DNA of 64,000 nt from Insolitispirillum peregrinum (GTDB lineage: Bacteria > Pseudomonadota > Alphaproteobacteria > Rhodospirillales > Rhodospirillaceae), in assembly GCF_900156605.1 (NCBI RefSeq), contig NZ_FTOA01000005.1, forward strand, positions 310,001 through 374,000, read 5' to 3'. The notes below the pieces were generated by a model, which was not told the origin of the DNA, made no database searches, and saw nothing but the letters and a program-made list of their open reading frames with translations. This document shows, piece by piece, positions 10,133 to 18,238 of the stretch (positions within the stretch are counted from its first letter, which is position 1; each line of letters opens with the position of its first letter). The position numbers and the translations under genes are program-made.

Positions 10133-10846
10133 ATGAAGCCTCTGGTGATGATCGTTGAGGATGAAAGCGCGCTGATGACCATGCTGCGCTACAACCTGGA
10201 AAAAGACGGTTTCCGGGTGTGTGAGGCTTCGGATGGTGAAGAAGCGTTGACAGTGGTCGAGGAAAACAATCCCGACCTGATCCTGCTCGACTGGATGCTG
10301 CCGATGATGTCGGGCATTGAGGTCTGCCGCCAGTTGCGCCGCCGTCCGCAAAGCCGCGATGTGCCGATCATCATGATCACCGCCCGTGGCGAAGAGCAGG
10401 ACAAGATCCGTGGCCTGAATGTCGGTGCCGACGATTACCTGACCAAGCCATTCTCGATGCCGGAATTGATGGCGCGGGTGCGGGCCTTGCTGCGGCGGGC
10501 GCAACCGGCCACCAACAAGGGCTCGCTGGGGTTTGAAGACATCAGCATGGACCTGACCGCCCACCGGGTCACCCGTGGCGGGCGCTATGTCCATCTGGGC
10601 CCGACCGAATTCCGCCTGTTGCAATTCCTGATGGAGCACCCGGGCTGCGTATTCTCGCGCGAAGAACTGCTGAATGCCGTCTGGGGCCCGGATATCTATG
10701 TCGAGCCGCGCACCGTGGATGTGCATATCCGCCGCCTGCGCAAGGCGCTGAACGGCGATACCGAAAGCGACCTGATCCGCACGGTGCGCGCCGCGGGCTA
10801 TGCGCTGGATGCGGACCCGGCGTTGCAGGGCAGCGGGGTGGCCTGA
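10133..10846 (+). CDS. phoB: Phosphate regulon response regulator PhoB
   Basis: Activator that binds Pho boxes such as the one at 4190-4218 (known family). The 237-aa protein has an N-terminal receiver domain with acidic E9/D10, phospho-acceptor D53, T83 and K105. A C-terminal OmpR-type winged helix follows (about residues 130-230, with LGPTEFRLLQFLMEHPGCVFSREELLNAVWG and VDVHIRRLRKAL). ATG 10133 follows AAGGGAA. The partner kinase PhoR, often next to phoB, is absent from the 6 kb on either side. A repeat-derived terminator follows immediately. Confidence 0.95.
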   Translation: MKPLVMIVEDESALMTMLRYNLEKDGFRVCEASDGEEALTVVEENNPDLILLDWMLPMMSGIEVCRQLRRRPQSRDVPIIMITARGEEQDKIRGLNVGADDYLTKPFSMPELMARVRALLRRAQPATNKGSLGFEDISMDLTAHRVTRGGRYVHLGPTEFRLLQFLMEHPGCVFSREELLNAVWGPDIYVEPRTVDVHIRRLRKALNGDTESDLIRTVRAAGYALDADPALQGSGVA

Positions 10847-10847
10847 A

Positions 10848-10868
10848 GGCCCCGGACCCCGTTTTTTC
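10848..10868 (+). terminator. Terminator-like half repeat after phoB
   Basis: GGCCCCGGACCCCG followed by TTTTTT starts two bases after the phoB stop. The sequence equals the outer half of the family A repeat (compare 51985-52005), so a repeat fragment may act as the operon end. The stem itself is short (GGCC/GGCC-type), so termination here is uncertain. Confidence 0.45.
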
Positions 10869-10916
10869 AGGTCGTGCTCCATGACGGCGCGGCTGTGACC
10901 GGGTAAAAATGATCGA

Positions 10917-10963
10917 GCCGCAGGGGATGATGCCAGACCGGTATCATCCCCTGCGGCATTTTC
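10917..10963 (+). terminator. 15-bp hairpin terminator of the pho operon
   Basis: GCCGCAGGGGATGAT (10917-10931) pairs perfectly with ATCATCCCCTGCGGC (10943-10957), followed by ATTTTC. It lies between phoB and the CRISPR leader and insulates the array from phosphate-regulon transcription. Confidence 0.8.
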
Positions 10964-10976
10964 ATGTCGGCAGGGT

Positions 10977-11153
10977 GCGCGAACCCCAAGCGTGTCAGAA
11001 AATCCCGGGAGGTTCGCGCTGAGGTAATGTATTGGAATATAAGGATTTTGATTCTGTGAATGTATGCGTACATATCATTATGCACAAGTATTCCCAAGGT
11101 TCGCGCAAGAGGCCTCTTTTCTTTAATGAAAACAGTTTGTTATAGTGGTGGCC
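10977..11153 (+). promoter_or_regulatory. CRISPR leader 1
   Basis: AT-rich leader upstream of array 1. It shares ordered motifs with leader 2 (20254-20598): GCGCGAACCCCAAGCGTGTC (10977), GGGAGGTTCGCGC (11007), GGTTCGCGC (11099) followed by a CCTCTTTTCTTT run, and TTGTTATAGTG just before the first repeat. GCGCGAACC and GGTTCGCGC are 9-bp inverted copies. The second GGTTCGCGC (11011) lies 143 bases before the first repeat, exactly as in leader 2. These are likely the promoter and the spacer-integration signals. Confidence 0.8.
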
Positions 11154-11709
11154 GTCGCCCCCTCACGGGGGCGTGGATTGAAACGTCAAGCAGATTCAGG
11201 CCTGCGGCAAGACCGCCGGTCGCCCCCTCACGGGGGCGTGGATTGAAACGCCGGTATCCGGGTCGTGGGGGATCGTCTGGGTCGGTCGCCCCCTCACGGG
11301 GGCGTGGATTGAAACTTGTGACTGGTGCGGATGTATACCCGCACCGCCAGTCGCCCCCTCACGGGGGCGTGGATTGAAACTGGGAGGCAGGCCGATGAAG
11401 GCCGTCTCCCATCCGTCGCCCCCTCACGGGGGCGTGGATTGAAACAGGCGCAAAACTGCCCTGTGTCATGCGAACAGCCGTCGCCCCCTCACGGGGGCGT
11501 GGATTGAAACTGCCCGCTGGCCATGGCGTCGGCCATCACCCTGGGTCGCCCCCTCACGGGGGCGTGGATTGAAACGCCGGGCAGATCCAGTTCCGGCTTT
11601 AAGGCAAAGTCGCCCCCTCACGGGGGCGTGGATTGAAACGCACCACTCCACATACCCGGCAAGCGCCCAATTGAGGATGTCGCCCCCTCACGGGGGCGCG
11701 GGGCATGTA
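11154..11709 (+). CRISPR. Type I-C CRISPR array 1: 9 repeats, 8 spacers
   Basis: Eight perfect 31-bp repeats start at 11154, 11219, 11285, 11350, 11415, 11480, 11545 and 11609. Each has a CGCCCCC/GGGGGCG hairpin and ends in GTGGATTGAAAC, the usual type I-C crRNA handle. Spacers are 33-35 bp, except the last, which is 39 bp. The ninth repeat (11679) keeps only its first 20 bases; its GATTGAAAC end is lost, marking the leader-distal end. Transcription is rightward from the leader at 10977-11153. No spacer visibly matches another part of this window. Confidence 0.98.
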
Positions 11710-11743
11710 TTAACCCCCGCCGGATACACCGCGCCTGTCACAG

Positions 11744-11785
11744 CAAATACCCCCTGCGCGATCACGCAGGGGGTATTTGATTTTG
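11744..11785. terminator. Strong bidirectional hairpin after array 1
   Basis: CAAATACCCCCTGCG (11744-11758) pairs perfectly with CGCAGGGGGTATTTG (11765-11779) around a 6-nt loop, with T-rich sequence on the + side (ATTTTG). It probably ends the crRNA transcript and the convergent regulator transcript. Confidence 0.75.
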
Positions 11786-11827
11786 ACGGCTGGGGCTGAT
11801 GCGACCTGCGGCAAGCGTAAAACTCAC

Positions 11828-11874
11828 GGGGTCCGGGGCCTGAAGGCCCCGGCGAGGTGTGGAGCAGCGCTCCA
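11828..11874. repeat. Family A palindromic repeat (copy 2)
   Basis: Two hairpins, CCGGGGCC/GGCCCCGG and GTGGAGCAGCGCTCCAC, joined by GCGAGGT, lie just after the stop of the regulator gene. Same module as at 3221, 20307 and 20874. Confidence 0.8.
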
Positions 11875-11899
11875 CGACCGTGTTTTCCTCTAAAAACCC

Positions 11900-12361
11900 T
11901 CAGCCCGGACGGCGTCCGTAGCGGATGAAGTCGGTCCACGTCCGCTCGACGCTTTCCAGCGTATGGATGGCGCTATCCATCTGGGCGGCGGACAGCCCGG
12001 TCTTGCCCATTTCGTCGGACAGATAGGTTTGCAGCTCGCGGATGTGATCGCACAGGGTCATGCCCTTGTCGGTCAGCTTCAGGCGGATGGCGCGGCGGTC
12101 GTGGGAGCAGCGTTCCTGTTCGAGATAGCCGGTTTCGGTCAGCTTCTTGATATTATAGCTGACGTTGGAGCCGTGGTAATATCCCCGGTCCTTCAGGTCG
12201 CGGATCACCACGTCTTCGGCACCAATGTTAGCCAGCAGCAGGGCCTGAACGGCATTGATGTCTTCGATGCTCAGGCGGCGCAGCTCGGTCCGCAGCACGT
12301 CCAGAAAGTGGCGGTGCAGGCGTTCGACCAGTTGGACGGTGTCAAAGTAGGACTGAATCAC
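11900..12361 (-). CDS. MarR-family winged-helix regulator (LdtR-like)
   Basis: About 153 aa from GTG 12361. Core segments LVERLHRHFLDVLRTEL, INAVQALLLANIGA, the recognition-helix region GYYHGSNVSYNIKKL, and the wing ERCSHDRRAIRLKLTDKG match MarR-type regulators of the alphaproteobacterial LdtR/PetP kind (from memory). The frame stays open to a TTG at 12463, but those residues do not look like the family, so GTG 12361 was preferred although no strong ribosome-binding site is present. It sits between CRISPR array 1 and cas3, divergent from cas3 across a 272-base gap. Control of the cas operon is possible but only inferred. It could equally be an unrelated housekeeping regulator. Confidence 0.85.
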   Translation of the reverse strand: MIQSYFDTVQLVERLHRHFLDVLRTELRRLSIEDINAVQALLLANIGAEDVVIRDLKDRGYYHGSNVSYNIKKLTETGYLEQERCSHDRRAIRLKLTDKGMTLCDHIRELQTYLSDEMGKTGLSAAQMDSAIHTLESVERTWTDFIRYGRRPG

Positions 12362-12633
12362 GGTATCTGACAGTTGCAGGAGAACACACGACAGTCTCGG
12401 GAGTCCGCGAGAAAAATGGACTGCAGAGAAAAGGGATACTACATCACTTTGCGGGGTGGGCAAGGGAAAACAGAGCGGGTGTTTGGTAGCAGAGGGGTGG
12501 CGGGAATCCGTGCTGGCGGAGGCGGGATGTCCACCCCTATCCCTTGCGGGTGGTGGTGGGATGGATACACGTTTTCGGCCTTGAACCTGTGCGGATTATC
12601 CCTTAGCCTGAACATCTTATGGGGGTGATCTGC

Positions 12634-14886
12634 ATGATTTTCTATGCCCATTCGACGACGGATGCCAGCAAACAGGACTGGCAGACGCTGGCCGGACACC
12701 TGTTTGCGGTTGCCCGTCTGGCGAGCATGTTTGCTGCCGTTTTCGGTGGCGAACGCGCTGCATGGCTGGCTGGAATTCTGCACGATATCGGAAAGTACCT
12801 GCTGGACTTTCAGCGCAGGCTGGAAGGCGCCAGCGACAGCGTTGACCATGCAACGCCGGGGGCGGTGGTTGTGTCTGGCCTGCTGATGACCAAACCTGAA
12901 GACCGCCTGCTGGTTCAAATCCTCGCCTATGCCATTGCCGGTCATCATGGCGGGCTGCCCGACTGGTTGGGCATGGGGAACGGGCGGGGCCTGAAGGACC
13001 GGCTGGCGGAGTGTGATACCTCCCGGTTGGCACCACAGTGGCGCGATGAAATCCCGCTGGAGGCTGTCGACCTGCTGCCCGCGAACTTCACGCCCGACAA
13101 ACAGGTACCGGGGTTCCAGCTGGCATTTCTGGGCCGGATGCTGTTCTCCACTCTGGTCGATGCCGATTTCAAGGATACCGAGGCCTTTTATGGCCGGATT
13201 GACGGCACGACCGCCGACCGCCAGTGGCCCGCGCTGCGGGATTGCCTCGCCGGTTTGCGTCAGCGGTTTGACGATCACATGGCGGCTTTTGACCGCACGC
13301 CGCAGGCGGACAGCGAAGTGAACACCCTGCGCCGGACCATCCTGTCCCATGTGCGGGAACGGGCGACCCTGCCTGCCGGGGTGTTTACCCTGACCGTCCC
13401 GACCGGCGGTGGCAAGACACTGGCGTCGCTCGGTTTTGCGCTGGACCATGCCGCCAGCCACGACCATCGGCGGATCATTTACGCCATTCCGTTTACCTCG
13501 ATCATTGACCAGACAGCGGCCATTTTTCGCAAGGTTCTGGGGGACGAGGTGGTGCTGGAACATCATTCGGCACTCGATGAACCGACGATCATCGGGCGTG
13601 AGGCCAAAGACAAGCTGCGGCTGGCGATGGCCGACTGGGCCGCGCCGGTGATCGTGACCACCACCGTGCAATTGTTCGAGAGCCTGTTTGCCAACCGGCC
13701 TTCACGGTGCCGCAAGCTGCACAATATCGCGGGCAGCATCATCATTCTGGACGAAGCCCAGACCCTGCCGCTGGGCTTGCTGAAGCCGTCGGTGCTGGCG
13801 GTGAAGGAACTGGCGCGCAATTACGGTTGCACGATTGTGCTGTGTACGGCAACGCAACCGGCGCTCGACCAGCAGGATTATCCGGCGGATGCGCTGATGG
13901 GGCTGGATGTGGCCGGGCGGGAACTGGCGCCTGATCCGGCGCAGTTGGCGCAACGCTTGCGCCGGGTGCGGTTTCATGATGCGGGGGTGCTGAGCGATGA
14001 ACAGCTGTGCGAGCAACTGGCCGAGGCGGCGCAGGGACTGGTGATCGTCAACGGTCGTCGCCATGCGCTGGAGGTGTTTGAACTGGGCGGGAAAAAGGGG
14101 CTGGAGGGCATGGTCCACCTGACCACCCGCCAGTGCGCTGCCCACCGGCGGCAGATTTTGGCCGATGTGCGTGACCGGCTGCGCACGGACCAGCCGTGCC
14201 GGGTGGTGGCGACGTCGCTGATTGAGGCCGGGGTGGATGTTGACTTTCCGCGTGTCTGGCGGGCCGAGGCTGGTCTGGACCAGATTGCCCAGGCGGCTGG
14301 TCGCTGCAACCGCGAGGGGCTGCGGCCCACGGATGACAGTGTGGTGAGCATTTTCCAGCCCGCCGAGGCTCCGCCGCTGAAGGCGTTTGCGCCGTTGATC
14401 GCCGCTTTTCGCCATGTGGCGGCCCGGCATCAGGACTGGCTGTCTCCGGCGGCCATTCGGGCCTATTTTCAAGAGGTCTATTGGCAAAAAGGGGATGGTC
14501 TGGACGCTGAACAGATTCTGACAGCGTTCCGGATTGACAGATCGGGGGTGGACTTCGCCTATCGCTCGGTCGCCGAGCGGTTTCGCATGATTTCAACGGC
14601 GCTGGTGCCGGTGATCATCCCCTTTGATGCGCGGGCGGACGAGGCCATCAAAAAGCTGTCGGTTGCGGAAATCCCGTCGGGGATGTTGGCGCGGGAATTA
14701 CAAGCCTATATCGTGCAGGTTCCAGACCGCGACCGGGGGCGGCTGATTGAAAACGGCCATGTGGCGTTTGTGGCACCTGATCTGCGCGGGCAGCAGTTTC
14801 CCGTTCTGCAAACCCCAAAGCTTTATGAAACGACCATCGGCCTGCGGTGGGAAGATGCCGATTATCTTGGTGATTCATTTTTTTAG
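12634..14886 (+). CDS. cas3: CRISPR-associated helicase-nuclease Cas3 (type I-C)
   Basis: Effector that unwinds and degrades target DNA recruited by the I-C Cascade (known family). The 750-aa protein has an N-terminal HD nuclease (AHS near residue 5, LAGILHDIGKY, GHHGGLPD). The SF2 helicase follows, with Walker A TGGGKTLAS, IIYAIPFTSIIDQTA, the DEAH-type box ILDEAQTLP, TATQPAL, and helicase C motifs VATSLIEAGVDVDFPRV and QAAGRCNREG. ATG 12634 has GGGGGTGAT at good spacing and gives the family-typical MIFYAHS. An ATG at 12619 is less likely. It is first in the cas operon; cas5c begins 15 bases after the stop. The gap upstream contains TTGAAC (12581) and TTAGCC (12603) as a weak promoter candidate. 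Confidence 0.97.
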   Translation: MIFYAHSTTDASKQDWQTLAGHLFAVARLASMFAAVFGGERAAWLAGILHDIGKYLLDFQRRLEGASDSVDHATPGAVVVSGLLMTKPEDRLLVQILAYAIAGHHGGLPDWLGMGNGRGLKDRLAECDTSRLAPQWRDEIPLEAVDLLPANFTPDKQVPGFQLAFLGRMLFSTLVDADFKDTEAFYGRIDGTTADRQWPALRDCLAGLRQRFDDHMAAFDRTPQADSEVNTLRRTILSHVRERATLPAGVFTLTVPTGGGKTLASLGFALDHAASHDHRRIIYAIPFTSIIDQTAAIFRKVLGDEVVLEHHSALDEPTIIGREAKDKLRLAMADWAAPVIVTTTVQLFESLFANRPSRCRKLHNIAGSIIILDEAQTLPLGLLKPSVLAVKELARNYGCTIVLCTATQPALDQQDYPADALMGLDVAGRELAPDPAQLAQRLRRVRFHDAGVLSDEQLCEQLAEAAQGLVIVNGRRHALEVFELGGKKGLEGMVHLTTRQCAAHRRQILADVRDRLRTDQPCRVVATSLIEAGVDVDFPRVWRAEAGLDQIAQAAGRCNREGLRPTDDSVVSIFQPAEAPPLKAFAPLIAAFRHVAARHQDWLSPAAIRAYFQEVYWQKGDGLDAEQILTAFRIDRSGVDFAYRSVAERFRMISTALVPVIIPFDARADEAIKKLSVAEIPSGMLARELQAYIVQVPDRDRGRLIENGHVAFVAPDLRGQQFPVLQTPKLYETTIGLRWEDADYLGDSFF

Positions 14887-14901
14887 GGAGGATGCCCCGC
14901 G

Positions 14902-15570
14902 ATGCCCTATGGCATAAAGCTGCACGTTTCTGGCCCCTATGCCTGCTTTACCCGCCCGGAAATGAAGGTTGAACGGGTGTCCTATGACGTGATGACGCCA
15001 TCGGCGGCGCGCGGCATTCTGGAGGCCATTCACTGGAAGCCGGCCATTCGCTGGGTGATTGACCGGATTCATGTGCTGGAACCGATCCGCTTTCAGTCGA
15101 TCCGCCGCAACGAGGTCGGCCAAAAGGTGCCGGTGAACAAGGTCAAAAGCGCGCTGAAACACCGGAGCCTGGACGGCTTGCGGTTGCTGTGTGATCAGGA
15201 CCGCCAGCAACGGGCCTCGACGGTGTTGACCAATGTCGCCTATGTGATCGAGGCGCATTTCGAGATGACCAGCCGGGCCGGAGACGGTGACAACGAAGGC
15301 AAGCACCTCGATATTTTCAATCGCCGGGCCGAACGCGGGCAATGTTTCCACCAGCCCTGTCTGGGGACGCGGGAGTTCGACGCCCGTTTCCGCCTGCTGG
15401 ACCCGGCCGAAGCCATGCCGCCTGCGATCACCGAAGACCGTGAGCTTGGTTATATGCTGTGGGATATCGACCATGCCTCGGCGGAACGGTCGGCGATGTT
15501 CTTTCGTGCGACGATGACCAACGGGGTGGTCAATATCCCGCAACCCGGTGCGGCGGAGATTTGCCGATGA
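14902..15570 (+). CDS. cas5c: Cas5c (Cas5d) pre-crRNA endoribonuclease / Cascade subunit
   Basis: In type I-C systems, which lack Cas6, Cas5c cleaves the repeat hairpin and holds the crRNA 5' handle (established knowledge). The 222-aa RAMP-fold protein starts with GIKLHVSGPYACFTRPEMKVERVSYDVMTPSAARGILEAI and contains IRRNEVGQK, RQQRASTVLTNVAYVIEA and a C-terminal LGYMLWDI stretch, all typical of the family. No cas6 is present in the operon, consistent with this role. The stop overlaps the cas8c start by four bases (ATGA). Confidence 0.97.
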   Translation: MPYGIKLHVSGPYACFTRPEMKVERVSYDVMTPSAARGILEAIHWKPAIRWVIDRIHVLEPIRFQSIRRNEVGQKVPVNKVKSALKHRSLDGLRLLCDQDRQQRASTVLTNVAYVIEAHFEMTSRAGDGDNEGKHLDIFNRRAERGQCFHQPCLGTREFDARFRLLDPAEAMPPAITEDRELGYMLWDIDHASAERSAMFFRATMTNGVVNIPQPGAAEICR

Positions 15571-17315
15571 CGCTGTTATCATCGCTGAACCGCATTGGTG
15601 AACGGATGGAGCAGCGCGGGGCGTTGCCCACCGGTGGCTTTTCGTCGGAAAAGATTTCCTGCTGCATTTCGCTGAATGCCGATGGCTCGGTGGCCGGGCT
15701 GCATGATTTGCGGGACGTCAGCAAAAAGAAGCCGGTCCCGCGTGTGATGGGGGTGCCGCAAGCGGTCAAGCGCACGGCAGGCGTGAAGCCGAATTTTCTG
15801 TGGGACAAAACATCTTATGTGCTGGGGGTGACGGCAGGGAATGGCAAGCGGCTGGCGCAGGAACATGAGGCCTTTGTTGATCGCCACCTGACCGCGCTGG
15901 CGGGCAGCAATGATATCGGTCTGCATGCCCTGCTGCTATTCCTGCAAAACTGGCGGCCCGAACACTACGAGGCTCTGGGATGGCCCGAGGAGCTGAAAGA
16001 CCAGAACGTGGTGTTCGCACTGGAAGACGAACGCCATCGGCTGTTTTTACACGACCGTCCGGCAGCGAAAGCCCTGTGGGCGCGGCTGGCCGCCGATGAC
16101 AGCGGTGAAAGCGCGATCTGTCTGGTGACTGGCGAGCGCGCACCGGTGGCGCGGTTGCATCCGTCGATCAAGGGCGTATGGGGGGCGCAGTCGTCCGGGG
16201 CGTCACTGGTGTCGTTCAATCTCGACGCCTTCACCTCCTATGGTCACGAGCAGGGGGCGAATGCTCCGGTGTCCGAGGCGGTGGCGGCCCGCTATACCGC
16301 CGTGCTGAACGCCTTTCTGGCCCGTGACAGCGGCCATCGGGTGCAGATTGGCGATGCTTCGACGGTGTTCTGGGCCGATGCCAGTGATGCCGAGCTGGCG
16401 GAGCAGGCCGAGAGTGTGTTCGGCAGCTTTCTGTCATCGGTCGATGAAGACAAGCAGAGCCGAGCGGTCGGGGACATTCTGGAGAAGGTGCGGCAGGGTG
16501 AGCGGATTGCCACCTTTAATCCTGCACTGTCGGACAAGGTACGGTTTTATGTTCTGGGGCTGGCCCCCAATGCGGCCCGCCTGTCAGTCCGGTTCTATCT
16601 GGAAGATACCTTTGGGGCGCTGATCGACCATTACCAGCGGTTTCTGGACGATATCCGGGTCGAGCCGGGGCCACGGCAAAAGGTGCCACAACTGTGGCAA
16701 TACCTGCGCGAGACTGCGGCGCTGGGCAAGGAAGAGAACATCTCGCCGTTGCTGGCGGGCAACTGGATGCGCTCGATCCTGACCGGCACCCCCTATCCGC
16801 AGACCCTGTTTGCCACCGTGCTGATGCGCATCCGCGCCGATGGCGAGATCAACGCCCTGCGGGTCGGTATTCTCAAGGCGTTGCTGCTGCGTAATTTCAA
16901 CCGTCAAAACGAGGAGGTGCCGGTGGCATTCGACCCGGACAACGACAACAAGGGCTATCTGCTGGGGCGGCTGTTTGCGGTCTATGAACGCGTGCAGTCG
17001 GCGGCCCTCGGCGACAAGCTGAATTCGACCATCAGGGATAAATATTACGGTGCGGCCTCGGCCCAGCCACGGCGGGTGTTTCCTGCGTTGGCTAAGGGTG
17101 CGGTGCCGCACCTGTCTCGTCTGGGCAAGGACAGCCCGGGCTATCGGGTGAATCTCGAGAAGGATATTGGCGAAATCATGGGGCGGATGTCGCCGGGGGC
17201 TGATCCGTTTCCGGTAACGCTGTCCAGCGCCGAACAGGCGTTGTTCGCTCTGGGCTATTACCATCAGCGCTTCTTCAAAAAATCCGATACCGAGCAAAAG
17301 GATGCTGCGTCATGA
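15567..17315 (+). CDS. cas8c: Cas8c (Csd1) large Cascade subunit
   Basis: Large subunit of the I-C surveillance complex, involved in PAM recognition and Cas3 recruitment (known family). The 582-aa protein begins MTLLSSLNRIGERMEQRG and includes CLVTGERAPVARLHPSIKGVWG, LVSFNLDAFTSYG and VFWADA, typical of Csd1. ATG 15567 overlaps the cas5c stop. An open frame further upstream is only an overlap with cas5c. Its 3' end overlaps cas7c by four bases. A second, internal start (see cas11c) is positioned near residue 453. Confidence 0.96.
   Translation: MTLLSSLNRIGERMEQRGALPTGGFSSEKISCCISLNADGSVAGLHDLRDVSKKKPVPRVMGVPQAVKRTAGVKPNFLWDKTSYVLGVTAGNGKRLAQEHEAFVDRHLTALAGSNDIGLHALLLFLQNWRPEHYEALGWPEELKDQNVVFALEDERHRLFLHDRPAAKALWARLAADDSGESAICLVTGERAPVARLHPSIKGVWGAQSSGASLVSFNLDAFTSYGHEQGANAPVSEAVAARYTAVLNAFLARDSGHRVQIGDASTVFWADASDAELAEQAESVFGSFLSSVDEDKQSRAVGDILEKVRQGERIATFNPALSDKVRFYVLGLAPNAARLSVRFYLEDTFGALIDHYQRFLDDIRVEPGPRQKVPQLWQYLRETAALGKEENISPLLAGNWMRSILTGTPYPQTLFATVLMRIRADGEINALRVGILKALLLRNFNRQNEEVPVAFDPDNDNKGYLLGRLFAVYERVQSAALGDKLNSTIRDKYYGAASAQPRRVFPALAKGAVPHLSRLGKDSPGYRVNLEKDIGEIMGRMSPGADPFPVTLSSAEQALFALGYYHQRFFKKSDTEQKDAAS
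16923..17315 (+). CDS. cas11c: Cas11c small subunit from internal start in cas8c
   Basis: Type I-C systems make the small subunit Cas11c by internal translation of the cas8c 3' end (established for this subtype). Here an in-frame GTG at 16923 is preceded by AGGAGGT (16912-16918), the best ribosome-binding sequence seen inside cas8c. It would yield 130 aa starting MAFDPDNDNKGYLLGRLFAV, close to the size of known Cas11c proteins (about 120-130 aa). The segment is helical and begins at the NDNKGYLLGRLF region, which matches the family's usual start as I remember it. Shared stop with cas8c. Not verifiable without expression data. Confidence 0.72.
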   Translation: MAFDPDNDNKGYLLGRLFAVYERVQSAALGDKLNSTIRDKYYGAASAQPRRVFPALAKGAVPHLSRLGKDSPGYRVNLEKDIGEIMGRMSPGADPFPVTLSSAEQALFALGYYHQRFFKKSDTEQKDAAS

Positions 17316-18235
17316 GTGGCCTGACCAATCGCTATGATTTTGTGGTGCTGTTCGAAGTCATCAACGGCAATCCGAACGGCGACCCGGATGCGGGGAACTT
17401 GCCGCGCATGGACCCGGAAACCAACCATGGTCTGGTGTCTGACGTCAGCCTGAAGCGTAAAATCCGCAACTATGTGGAATTCGCCCGCGACGGCCAGCCG
17501 GGGCATGCGATTTACGTGCAGGACGGGGCGGTCCTGAACGAAAAGCACCGCGAGGCTTACAAGGCAATCCGCTCGGAGCAGAGCACCGGCGACAAGCTGA
17601 CCCCCAAGGATGACGCCGAAGCCATCCTGTTGCGGCAGTTCATGTGCGATAATTTTTTCGACGTGCGCACCTTTGGCGCAGTGATGGGGACCGGGATTAA
17701 CTGCGGTCAGGTGCGCGGGCCGGTGCAGATGGCTTTTGCCCGCTCGATCGAACCGATCATGCCGCTGGAAATCACCATCACCCGCATGGCGGCGACCAGC
17801 GAAAAGGAAAAGGACGACACCAAGCGCAGCGACAACCGCACCATGGGGCGCAAGCATATCGTTCCCTATGGCCTGTACCGGGCGCACGGCTTCGTTTCGG
17901 CCAAGCTGTCGGAGCGCACCGGCTTTGGCGAGCAGGACAAGGAACTGCTGTTCGAGGCGCTGGCCAACATGTTTGAACATGACCACTCGGCGGCACGGGG
18001 GGAAATGACCACCCGCAAACTGATTGTGTTCAAACATGAAACGGCGCTGGGCAATGCTCCGGCACATCAACTGTTCGACCGGGTGCGCGTTGGCCGCAAT
18101 GTCGATGGCGAATTCCGCCTGCCGGGCGAACGGGGTCTCGACAATCTGCCGCCTGCACGGGCCTTTTCCGACTACCTCGTCCAGATTGACCGCGACGGCC
18201 TGCCGACTGGGGTCGAGCTGATCGAACGGCTGTAA
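17312..18235 (+). CDS. cas7c: Cas7c (Csd2) Cascade backbone subunit
   Basis: Forms the helical filament along the crRNA in the I-C Cascade (known family). The 307-aa RAMP protein has the hallmark start NRYDFVVLFEVINGNPNGDPDAGNLPR, then VSDVSLKRKIRNYVE, the DVRTFGAVM segment, GQVRGPVQMAFARSIEPI, and the thumb-like RTMGRKHIVPYGLYRAHG. ATG 17312 overlaps the cas8c stop by four bases. It lies four bases upstream of cas4. Confidence 0.97.
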   Translation: MSGLTNRYDFVVLFEVINGNPNGDPDAGNLPRMDPETNHGLVSDVSLKRKIRNYVEFARDGQPGHAIYVQDGAVLNEKHREAYKAIRSEQSTGDKLTPKDDAEAILLRQFMCDNFFDVRTFGAVMGTGINCGQVRGPVQMAFARSIEPIMPLEITITRMAATSEKEKDDTKRSDNRTMGRKHIVPYGLYRAHGFVSAKLSERTGFGEQDKELLFEALANMFEHDHSAARGEMTTRKLIVFKHETALGNAPAHQLFDRVRVGRNVDGEFRLPGERGLDNLPPARAFSDYLVQIDRDGLPTGVELIERL

Positions 18236-18238
18236 CGC

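Noticed and set aside
11325-11507. Short open frames inside the CRISPR arrays
   Set aside because: Translations of the repeat (RPLTGAWIET and similar); non-coding.
12374-12628. 84-codon frame between the MarR gene and cas3
   Set aside because: Composition rich in Gly, Trp and Arg with no family resemblance. It overlaps the cas3 promoter region, so more likely non-coding.
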